This document shows positions 51,326 to 59,561 of a stretch of DNA of 64,000 nt, piece by piece. The notes beneath the pieces are model-generated. The model ran no database searches, had not been told where the DNA came from, and was given only the letters and a program-made list of their open reading frames with translations. The stretch spans positions 5,800,501 through 5,864,500 of the forward strand of contig NZ_OY781365.1 in assembly GCF_963676815.1 (NCBI RefSeq), written 5' to 3'. Positions within the stretch are counted from its first letter, which is position 1. The number at the start of each line of letters is the position of its first letter. The translations under genes and the position numbers were made by a program. Origin of the DNA: an uncultured Draconibacterium sp. GTDB lineage: Bacteria; Bacteroidota; Bacteroidia; Bacteroidales; Prolixibacteraceae.

Positions 51326-52570
51326 TTAACTCACCACCTCGCCTACTGATCCGTTCTCTCCGGGTTTCAGCTGAAATACATACTGTGGTTTTAAATCCGG
51401 CTCCGTACGGTGCGAAACATAAAGAATAGCCGTTTGGCTCTCGTCCGCGATTTTATTGATGAGTGCCGAAAGCAGCGCTGCACTTTTATCATCCAGGCCG
51501 GTTGACGGCTCGTCGAGAATCAGTAGCGGCGGGTGTTTTACCATGGCACGGGCAATCAGCACCATGCGGCGGTGCACCTGCGAAAGATCGACGAAAGCCC
51601 GGCTACCTTTATCGGCAAGCCCCAGCACCTTTAGCCACTCGTTGGCCACATGTTTTTGTATTTCGCTGGGTCGGTGATACAAGCCGATGGAATCGTGAAA
51701 ACCCGATATCACCATTTGCTCCGCGGTATGTCGTCGTTTAAACAGCTCCATCATCGACGGGGTAAAATACCCGATTCGCTTTTTTATCTCCCAAACACTT
51801 TCGCCGGTTCCTTTTCTTCGGCCAAACAGTTCGATGTTCTGCCCAAAAGCTTTGGGATTATCACCGTTTATCATGGTTAGAATAGTAGTTTTCCCCGATC
51901 CGTTGGGGCCTTTCAGTTGCCAAAACTCACCGGCTTTAATCGTCCAGTTAATCGAATTGAGAATTTGCCTTTCATGGTAATGCACCGAAACGCCGTTAAG
52001 TTTTATCAACTCTTTATAACTCATTTGGTCGTGGTGCAGTGGTCCGGGTATTTCAAGCGAAAAATGGTGTTCCGTTTCCGGCTCATACTTTTCGAGGTAT
52101 TGTTTTATTCCATCATCAAAAACCACTTCTCCATTATCAACACGCATGGCATGCTTAATAAACGGTAACAGGTCACTCTTTCGTTTGAATACCTGTATCA
52201 CGGCCATTTTGTTGGCAATGGTTTCCAGTTGTGCTTTTAGCTGCTTTACCGAAGCCACATCCAATGCATCAAAGGGATTATCCAGAATAATAAAACCGGG
52301 CTTTTTTTCCATTAAAAATTCCAGCAGCGCCTTTTTTTGCTCTCCACTGGATAAAGTGCGTATGCTTCGTCCGTAACTTTTCGTCAACTCAAAATTATCG
52401 TGTCTGAATTCATCTTCTATAAACTGCGCCAGTGTTGTATTCGAAAACAGCACCCCCCTTTTCGCCCTCAATCCTGGGAAATGCTCTGAGCTCTCTCCTT
52501 TCAAAAGTTTTTTGATAAAGGCCGAATCCATTGTTAGGTCATCGCCGTTTAACGCCACATGTTTATGCAT
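51326..52570 (-). CDS. Two-domain ABC ATPase with one composite ATP site (ModF-like)
   Basis: 414 residues, soluble. The first domain (1-about 165) has a signature LSSGEQ (73-78) and Walker B FIILDNPF (93-100) but no Walker A. The second domain (about 190-414) has Walker A GPNGSGKTT (221-229) and Walker B LLILDEPSTGLD (349-360), but the signature is degraded to LSQVHRR (329-335). One complete site could form between Walker A of domain 2 and the signature of domain 1. ModF/PhrA-like by its arrangement; no membrane partner is adjacent. A stop codon lies in frame one codon upstream of the ATG, so the short N-terminus is real. Confidence 0.82.
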   Translation of the reverse strand: MHKHVALNGDDLTMDSAFIKKLLKGESSEHFPGLRAKRGVLFSNTTLAQFIEDEFRHDNFELTKSYGRSIRTLSSGEQKKALLEFLMEKKPGFIILDNPFDALDVASVKQLKAQLETIANKMAVIQVFKRKSDLLPFIKHAMRVDNGEVVFDDGIKQYLEKYEPETEHHFSLEIPGPLHHDQMSYKELIKLNGVSVHYHERQILNSINWTIKAGEFWQLKGPNGSGKTTILTMINGDNPKAFGQNIELFGRRKGTGESVWEIKKRIGYFTPSMMELFKRRHTAEQMVISGFHDSIGLYHRPSEIQKHVANEWLKVLGLADKGSRAFVDLSQVHRRMVLIARAMVKHPPLLILDEPSTGLDDKSAALLSALINKIADESQTAILYVSHRTEPDLKPQYVFQLKPGENGSVGEVVS

Positions 52571-52799
52571 ACTTTAGTGTTTTGATTTTGCCAAATTAGA
52601 AATATCTGACCAATAACAATACAGAAATGGATGGATTGAGAGAAATCATTCCGGTTTTTTATTTTGAATTAATCTTAATAAGATGTAAATTGAAACTCAC
52701 TTCCCATCAAATCATACAATATGCACTTTTAAAAACATCAACTGGCCATATCGGGAGTAGAAAGCTATTCTCGTAATTGTTTAACTTAAATTATTTAAA

Positions 52800-53396
52800 A
52801 TGAGAAAGAACAACTTTGTCCGGCTGTTTTTTGGAGCCCTGTTTTTAGCCCTGTTGAACTTTGCGTGTACAACAAATTCGAGACCAACGGCCGAGGCGGC
52901 TCAACCCGCTGAATTATCGGCAGAAGAACTGGTTGTGCGCGGCGAGTACCTGGTAACTATTATGGGCTGCAACGATTGCCACACGCCAAAACGGATGGGT
53001 GCCAATGGGCCCGAGTTAATACCTGAGTTATTGCTCTCAGGTTATCCCGGAGACAGGCCCATACTGGATTTAAGTTCGGAAATGACACAGCAAGGTTTTG
53101 CAACTTTTTATCCCGATTTAACAGGCAGTTCAGGACCGTGGGGAATGTCGTTTGCGGCTAACCTTACTCCCGATGCCACAGGTATTGGAACATGGACACT
53201 GGACCAGTTTAAAAAGGCGATGAAGGAAGGTAAATATAAAGGATTGGACGGAACCCGGGCTTTATTACCGCCAATGCCTGTTGAGAATTTTAAGAACATA
53301 GAAGATGAAGATATTGCAGCTATTTTTGCCTATCTGAAAAGTATAAAGCCGGTGAAAAATGTAGTTCCGGCAGCCGTTCCTCCCGCAGGAATGTAG
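52800..53396 (+). CDS. c-type cytochrome lipoprotein
   Basis: 198 residues with a lipoprotein signal (LLNFAC, Cys23) and a single haem motif Cys57-Asn-Asp-Cys60-His61 (MGCNDCHTPKRM). The remainder resembles the monohaem cytochrome subunits with ALLPPMPVENFKNIEDEDIAAIFAYLKSIKP at the C-terminal helix. It likely shuttles electrons in the periplasm, attached to a membrane. No oxidoreductase gene lies next to it. Confidence 0.88.
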   Translation: MRKNNFVRLFFGALFLALLNFACTTNSRPTAEAAQPAELSAEELVVRGEYLVTIMGCNDCHTPKRMGANGPELIPELLLSGYPGDRPILDLSSEMTQQGFATFYPDLTGSSGPWGMSFAANLTPDATGIGTWTLDQFKKAMKEGKYKGLDGTRALLPPMPVENFKNIEDEDIAAIFAYLKSIKPVKNVVPAAVPPAGM

Positions 53397-53472
53397 GAAA
53401 ATTAACGAATTAACGGTTGTTTCTGGTTCACTTGTACGCGACTTCAGAAACAGCCGTTATTTGTATTTCCAA

Positions 53473-55530
53473 TTAACGTTCGATACGAATGCGGGCATCA
53501 ACGGCAAGTATTTCCTGCTCGTTGCCCAATAGCGGGTTAATGTCGATCTCTTTAATTTCGGTGGCGTAACGCAGCAACCACGACAGGCGCACGATAATAT
53601 CTACATACTTATCGATATTTACACCTTCCTGCTTACGGAAACCTTTCAGTATTTTATAAGATTTTAAACTTGTAACCATCGAGTGGGCTTCATCATATGT
53701 TAACGGAGCCAGACCCGAAGCAACATCTTTCATTACTTCCACATAAATTCCACCCATTCCGCACAACACAACATGCCCGAATGTTTCTTCGTAGGTAGCT
53801 CCCAAAAACAGCTCGTTACCCGATGCCATTTGCGCAATCAGTACTCCCTCAGTGCCTTCAATCTGAAACAGGTGATGAAACTCTTTGCGTACCTGCGTAA
53901 CATTTCTAACGTTTAGAATTACCCCGCCAACTTCGGTTTTATGCACCGGCCCAACCACTTTCATAACCACCGGGAAACCAATATTCATAGCTGCCAGCAC
54001 CGCTTCCGACTCGGATTTAGCAACCATTTCTTTTACCCGTGGAATACCGGCCAAATCAAACAATTCGTGAATCAATTCCGGCGGCTGATAACCATTTTTG
54101 GTTTTGGCAAGTACCGCTTTCACTGCTTCCGGATCAATTCTATGTTCGCTCTCGGTTGCAGCTACCGGCCTCGGCGTATTCATTACTTTGGTAAGGGCGC
54201 GGCCAAGCAACACCTCATCCGGAAAGTTTACATTTCCGTGCGAAAGAAAATGAGCCACATCGTCTTTTACGTTAATAATAGATGGCAAAATGGGATAAAT
54301 TGGTTTTTTGCAAACTTTCATTTTTTCGGAAAGCACTTCATATACGTCTCCAATTGGAAATAATCCGGGACTTCCAAAGATAACCGCCATTCCGTCAACG
54401 TCAAAATCATTCTCGCAGGCATCAATAATATGCCCCAGCTGTTCAGCTGTTCCGGTTGCCAAAAAATCAATGGGATTTTCAACCGACGATCCGGGAAATA
54501 ACTTTTGCAACAACGCTGTTTTGGCTTCCGAATCGGCAATTTCCGGGATTTTCAGTCCGCCATCTTCCAGCGCATCGGTAAGCATCACTCCGGGTCCGCC
54601 GGCATGTGTAATTATGGCTAGTTTTTCGCCTTGCAATTCTTTACACATAAAAACACTGGCTACGGTTGTTAATTCCTCGCGTCCATAGCAACGCACAATT
54701 CCGGCTTTGCGGAACAAGGCTTCCACGGCCGCATCGGAACTGGTAAGTGCTCCGGTATGCGACGATGCAGCGCGGCTTCCGGCCGATGAACTTCCGGCTT
54801 TAATGGCAGCAATACGGCATCCTTTTCGGATTAAGGAAGTGGCATGTTGCAGTAATTTATCCGGATCGTTGATATTTTCAATATAAAGTAGTTTTACGCG
54901 CGGGCTTTCACCTTCAACATAATGCTCGTCAAGATAAGCCAGCACATCTTCAACACCAATCTGAGCACTGTTACCAACCGAAAAAACACTGGCAAAACGC
55001 AAGCCTTTCGGGATTCCCGATTCCATAATAAAAACTGCTGTTGCTCCCGATCCTGAGATAAAGTCGCAACCTTCAGAGGTCAGTTCAGGAATTGGCGTTG
55101 TAAACACACTGGCGTGCCAGGGCGTCATCACTCCAATACAGTTTGGCCCGATTAAACAGGCATCGTGCTCCTCAACAACCTTTACAATCCGTTGCTCCAA
55201 TTCTTTTCCGGCATCGTTGGTTTCTCCAAAACCTGCCGAAATAATTATAAAAGCTTTGGTATTGTTTTGCTCGGCTAAATCAGTAATTGTTTGCAAACAA
55301 TATTTTGCAGGAATGGCCAAAATGGCCAAATCAATCTCGGGCAACTCAGCCACATCGGGGAACGAAGGAATTCCCTGAATTTTTGATTCGTTGGGATTAA
55401 TAGCAAAAAGATCGCCGGAAAAATGATGATCCAGAAGGTTCTTTATAATCTTCCCTCCGGGTTTTGCAATATTATTTGAAGCTCCAACAACAACAATACT
55501 GTTGGGTTTTAGCAGTTTTTCGTTAATCAT
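53473..55530 (-). CDS. Acyl-CoA synthetase (ADP-forming), fused alpha-beta chain
   Basis: 685 residues, cytosolic. Order: CoA-binding domain (IVVVGASNNIAKPGGKIIKNLL), succinyl-CoA-ligase-like domain, the phospho-His region SSHTGALTSSDAAVEALF (about 250-270), then ATP-grasp domain (PVVMKVVGPVHKTEVGGV and ATYEETFGHVVLCGMGG). It interconverts acetate or another acid plus ATP/CoA with acyl-CoA and ADP; in anaerobes this yields ATP from acetyl-CoA. Single-polypeptide form of the acetyl-CoA synthetase (ADP-forming). Divergent from a universal-stress-like gene. Confidence 0.93.
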   Translation of the reverse strand: MINEKLLKPNSIVVVGASNNIAKPGGKIIKNLLDHHFSGDLFAINPNESKIQGIPSFPDVAELPEIDLAILAIPAKYCLQTITDLAEQNNTKAFIIISAGFGETNDAGKELEQRIVKVVEEHDACLIGPNCIGVMTPWHASVFTTPIPELTSEGCDFISGSGATAVFIMESGIPKGLRFASVFSVGNSAQIGVEDVLAYLDEHYVEGESPRVKLLYIENINDPDKLLQHATSLIRKGCRIAAIKAGSSSAGSRAASSHTGALTSSDAAVEALFRKAGIVRCYGREELTTVASVFMCKELQGEKLAIITHAGGPGVMLTDALEDGGLKIPEIADSEAKTALLQKLFPGSSVENPIDFLATGTAEQLGHIIDACENDFDVDGMAVIFGSPGLFPIGDVYEVLSEKMKVCKKPIYPILPSIINVKDDVAHFLSHGNVNFPDEVLLGRALTKVMNTPRPVAATESEHRIDPEAVKAVLAKTKNGYQPPELIHELFDLAGIPRVKEMVAKSESEAVLAAMNIGFPVVMKVVGPVHKTEVGGVILNVRNVTQVRKEFHHLFQIEGTEGVLIAQMASGNELFLGATYEETFGHVVLCGMGGIYVEVMKDVASGLAPLTYDEAHSMVTSLKSYKILKGFRKQEGVNIDKYVDIIVRLSWLLRYATEIKEIDINPLLGNEQEILAVDARIRIER

Positions 55531-55644
55531 AGTTTGCGCTTTAGCAGCATAAAAGTAGGTAAATCCATGTTAACCTTTCCTGATTTTTTTCAACATAAAA
55601 AAAATGGACGGCTGAAATGGTTATTTTTACATGAAAAACCACAA

Positions 55645-56457
55645 ATGACAGATAACAAAGAACAGAAAATAGTTGTTTATACCGAGCTGAGAGAAACAGA
55701 CCAAAACCTGATTCTTCATGGACTGAAACTGGCAGCTATTTTTAAAAAGGAACTTTGTTTACTGTATAATTACCAGCACAAAAAGAAAAAACAACGCGAT
55801 GAGTTTAAAGAAAAACTGCAAAATTATGCTGCCGTAATAAAACAGGAAGTTCCGGAGCAAAAGGTATCAACACTTCTGATATCGGAAAGTCAGTCGCGAA
55901 TGCCTGATTTGCTTGCCGAAGATTATGAAGCAGTTATGTTCGTTTTGAATTCTTTAAATTTTAAGCGGTATTCTACAGCACTGTCAGAAACTTCTGTTCC
56001 CTTTTTATTTGTACATCCCGAGTCGAAGATTATGGACTACAACCACCTGGTGCAGCCTATTGATATGCGAAAAGAAACCAGCGACAGCTCTCTCTGGTGT
56101 TCTTATTTTGGAAGGTTTAATGCGGCAGAAATTATTACCATTTCGGCAAACGACAAAACACGTGAAGCTAAAAACAAGGTGATGAAAAACACCGATTTAA
56201 CCCGTAAACTGTATCAAAAATTCAAGATAATTCATAAACGGTTTAAGGGCAGCAAATCAAGTTTACGTAACGTTTTCGAGGCATTGGAGCTGGCTCTTGT
56301 ATCTGATTGCAACCTGCTGGTTATACTTGGAAGTTCGAGCATTACTCCGGTTGATTGGTTGATTGGCTTGCCCGAAAGGAAAATCGTAAACCGGGCCGGA
56401 AAATTGCCGGTTATGATTATCAATCCGCGGAAAGATAACTACATTTTGTGCGACTAA
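55645..56457 (+). CDS. Universal-stress-like protein
   Basis: 270 residues from ATG 55645 (MTDNKEQKIVVYTELRETDQ); upstream in-frame codons run into the divergent neighbour's start region. Two Usp-like halves: strand IVVYTELR, helix NLILHGLKLAAIFKKEL, strand LCLLYNY; second half ILGSSSITP and KLPVMIINP. The nucleotide motif G-x2-G-x9-G(S/T) is incomplete, so it may not bind ATP. Its placement next to the acyl-CoA synthetase may link it to energy stress. Confidence 0.62.
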   Translation: MTDNKEQKIVVYTELRETDQNLILHGLKLAAIFKKELCLLYNYQHKKKKQRDEFKEKLQNYAAVIKQEVPEQKVSTLLISESQSRMPDLLAEDYEAVMFVLNSLNFKRYSTALSETSVPFLFVHPESKIMDYNHLVQPIDMRKETSDSSLWCSYFGRFNAAEIITISANDKTREAKNKVMKNTDLTRKLYQKFKIIHKRFKGSKSSLRNVFEALELALVSDCNLLVILGSSSITPVDWLIGLPERKIVNRAGKLPVMIINPRKDNYILCD

Positions 56458-56557
56458 GATTATTTAGTAATCAGTTTAGCTGTCTTTAATTTAGCAGTTT
56501 AACAATTTATCAATTGAAGAAGGTTTTATTACATTCGCAATCAAATTCTGAAATTAA

Positions 56558-57535
56558 ATGAAGCAAGTACTGGTTATTATTTTTATTTGCAGCACTTTTA
56601 TTAGTCGTGCTCAGGAATTTAAATATCAAATTTTGTTTGAAGGTATTGGCGATAACCGCGAGTTTACGCAGCCTTATGCCTATCCGCAAACAATTATGGG
56701 AAGTCGTGGTGCTTTTGAGGTTGGTGTTGATATTGACAATCATCAACTGCGTGGCGGATTAAGCCACTTGCTTGAATTTGGCAGCGATTTGGATGCGCAG
56801 AAACCAAAACTGACCCTGTATTACCAGTTTCAGGATGATGACAAGGAATTTGCTTTTGGCGCTTTTCCGCGACGCGATAAAATTGATTTTCCGCTGGTTA
56901 TGCTAACCGACACCCTACTTTATTACCGACCGAATATTGAAGGACTTTTTGGCGAAATACGCTGGGATTGGGGGCATCAGAATGGATTTGTTGACTGGGT
57001 AGGCCGCCAAACCGAAACACAACGCGAGCAGTTTATGGCCGGTTTTTCGGGCGAGATATCCCGTAAAAACCTGTTCCTTCAAAACTACCTGCTAATGTTT
57101 CATAATGCGCATACACTTTATAACAATCCGCCTTTGCATATTGAAGATTTTATGGGATTTGCGTTACAAGCCGGAATTCGCACTCCTGAAAATTCAGCAA
57201 TGCAAGGTTATTTTAAAACAGGAATACTTAACTCAACATACCGCGAACGTGGCGTTACCGATGGCTATGATGTTTCCACAACACTATTTACAGAGTTAGC
57301 CGGCCGATATAAAAACATCGGTCTAAAGTCGGTACTGAATATGGGCGGCGGACATCAATTTATGTATGGCGATCCGTACTACCATGCCGATGATTACTGG
57401 CGTACAGACTTGATATGGTATTTTATCAACCACGAGAAAATTCAGGGAAAGTTCAATCTATCGATGCATTTCGTTAACTGGGAAACGCTTGATCAGCAAC
57501 AACAGCTTTCGGTTATTTACGTTTTTGGACAGTAA
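56558..57535 (+). CDS. Predicted outer-membrane beta-barrel protein
   Basis: 325 residues with a signal peptide (MKQVLVIIFICSTFISRAQ). About a dozen alternating hydrophobic/aromatic strands (LRGGLSHLLEFG, LTLYYQFQ, FAFGAFPRRD, FMGFALQAGIRTP), ending with LSVIYVFGQ, a C-terminal aromatic strand typical of outer-membrane barrels. No family name recognised; transport or surface role likely. It lies between two unrelated genes with 100-bp gaps holding nothing identifiable. Confidence 0.62.
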   Translation: MKQVLVIIFICSTFISRAQEFKYQILFEGIGDNREFTQPYAYPQTIMGSRGAFEVGVDIDNHQLRGGLSHLLEFGSDLDAQKPKLTLYYQFQDDDKEFAFGAFPRRDKIDFPLVMLTDTLLYYRPNIEGLFGEIRWDWGHQNGFVDWVGRQTETQREQFMAGFSGEISRKNLFLQNYLLMFHNAHTLYNNPPLHIEDFMGFALQAGIRTPENSAMQGYFKTGILNSTYRERGVTDGYDVSTTLFTELAGRYKNIGLKSVLNMGGGHQFMYGDPYYHADDYWRTDLIWYFINHEKIQGKFNLSMHFVNWETLDQQQQLSVIYVFGQ

Positions 57536-57654
57536 ATACCGGTTTTCGTACAGTCTCTCACAATAACTCTTGGCAATGTTTTATTAAACATTATTAGTTT
57601 CTTGCTAATTTCGGATAAAGCATTTAACTTAATGCGTGATAAAACTAAGTTAAA

Positions 57655-59526
57655 ATGCTCAAAACCAAAGCCCTTTCAATACTGTTATCATTTCTGGTTT
57701 TATTCGTAATCCATAAAATAGGATACTCAGAAACACGTGTTTTCTATCTGCAATCCGTTCCATCAACTACTGATGAATTAAATCAATTGCTTGACTCGCT
57801 ATCTTACCGTTTGTTGAATAATAACAAAACGGGACAGAATGATATGGACTTGTTAATTGCTAACAAAGCAAGTTATTTTGATACCGGCAATACTATTTCA
57901 GAAGCTGCTTATTATTGCAAGCTGGCCGTAATTCATCAAATGGCAGACAAACATGAAACGGCATACATCTATCTCGATTCTGCTTTACACACAATGCCTG
58001 CTTCCCGCTCACGACACTCACATTTAAAAATACTTGAATTTGGAGTACGACTAGCTGATAAAAATCGTGATTATAACAGCCAGATTAAACTTTTAAAACA
58101 AATGCACAGTTCAGGTGTACTATCAGAAAATCCCATTAAACTGGCTGATGTTTTCCTCGACATTGCGGATTATTCTTGGAATATGCATGCGTATGATCAA
58201 TCTATGGAATATTGTAATAAAGCACTTCCACTTGTGCAAGATGAGGAATATTGGGAGGGAAAAATTCGTGCTTTATTGCTCATGTATCATAATGCACATT
58301 TTAGCACCAACGATACAACCTGGAGCCTCTATCTTGATGAAGCGCTGAAACTGGCCGAACAACTCAACGATTCGACCCAATTGAGTAGCGTTTACTATAC
58401 GATAGGTTATTCGCATTATCGAGAAAATGATCAGGAAAGGGCAATTGAATATTATAAAAAAGCCCGGTCGTTTGAAAAAGAAAAAGGTGGTCCGTCGGAT
58501 TTAGCAATAGCTATTATGCAGGAATTAAGTTATTCGTTGGCAGACAGTGTTGAAGGGGTAAACAAAACTTCTTCATATATTATCAGAAATGGTTTGCAGA
58601 ACAATTTGTACAATGTACTGGGAAACGCCTATCGAGGTCGTGCCTGGTACTTTGCCAAAACCGGCAAAAAAGATTCGGCTACCCATTATTTAAATAAAGC
58701 TTTTGAACACCGGCAATCGCTTGAGGAAAAGAAAAATGCTTCGCCGGGATTTTATTACGCCCTTTACGAAGTAGCCATGTTGATACCTGATTATAAACTG
58801 GCCTTAAAATTTCTGAACTTATCGGAGGCGCAAATAAGGCAAATAAGTATGGAAAACAATGCCCGGGAGTTAGGAGCTGCACGTGCCGATCTTGATTATC
58901 AGTTACAATTGGAACGCATTGAACGGCTAAGCGTGGAGAACACTCTGGAACACGAGAAAACCAAAAAACAACAAATCGCTATGTTTTCCATTTTGGCAGT
59001 TTCAATGCTTGCTTTTGCTTTTCTGTTATTTATTCGTCAAAATCATAAAAAGTTGAATTCATCGTACAGAGAGTTGGTAAAAAAGAACCAACAGCTGGAT
59101 AAAATGTATAATCAACTGCAGCAGGCGGAATCGGCGTCAAAAACAAACGGAAATAACCATTCAAACGGAAAATCGATTAAAGATGAAGACTCACTGTACA
59201 AAAATCTAAAAATACTGTTTGAGGAAGAAAAAATATACAGAGATCCTAACCTCTCAATCAGGTTGCTGGCCGATAAACTGGAGACGAACACCACTTATCT
59301 TTCATTGGTAATTAATCAGCGCTTTGAGGAATCATTTAAATCCATACTTAACAAATACCGGGTTAACGAAGCACGTTTAATTTTAGAAACAAAACAATAT
59401 GCAAACTTAACTATTGAAGGAATTGCTGAAAAAGTGGGTTACCATTCTCGTTCAACGTTTTACAGTGCATTTAAAGAAATTACCGGCCTTACTCCTACTC
59501 AATACCTCAATAACCTGGAAAATTAA
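57655..59526 (+). CDS. TPR-transmembrane-AraC transcriptional regulator
   Basis: 623 residues. Signal or anchor start (ALSILLSFLVLFVIHKIGYS), periplasmic TPR repeats (about 60-400; AYIYLDSALHTMP, SSVYYTIGYSHYRENDQERAIEYYKKA), coiled coil and a TM helix (about 440-462, AMFSILAVSMLAFAFLLFI), then a cytoplasmic linker and AraC double-HTH (about 515-623: NLSIRLLADKLETNTTYLSLVIN and TIEGIAEKVGYHSRSTFYSAFKEITG). Bacteroidota-specific membrane-spanning one-component regulator. Target genes not evident; its neighbour on the left is an outer-membrane barrel. Confidence 0.92.
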   Translation: MLKTKALSILLSFLVLFVIHKIGYSETRVFYLQSVPSTTDELNQLLDSLSYRLLNNNKTGQNDMDLLIANKASYFDTGNTISEAAYYCKLAVIHQMADKHETAYIYLDSALHTMPASRSRHSHLKILEFGVRLADKNRDYNSQIKLLKQMHSSGVLSENPIKLADVFLDIADYSWNMHAYDQSMEYCNKALPLVQDEEYWEGKIRALLLMYHNAHFSTNDTTWSLYLDEALKLAEQLNDSTQLSSVYYTIGYSHYRENDQERAIEYYKKARSFEKEKGGPSDLAIAIMQELSYSLADSVEGVNKTSSYIIRNGLQNNLYNVLGNAYRGRAWYFAKTGKKDSATHYLNKAFEHRQSLEEKKNASPGFYYALYEVAMLIPDYKLALKFLNLSEAQIRQISMENNARELGAARADLDYQLQLERIERLSVENTLEHEKTKKQQIAMFSILAVSMLAFAFLLFIRQNHKKLNSSYRELVKKNQQLDKMYNQLQQAESASKTNGNNHSNGKSIKDEDSLYKNLKILFEEEKIYRDPNLSIRLLADKLETNTTYLSLVINQRFEESFKSILNKYRVNEARLILETKQYANLTIEGIAEKVGYHSRSTFYSAFKEITGLTPTQYLNNLEN

Positions 59527-59561
59527 TTACGATTTTTCATTACCTTAATTTAGAAAGGATT

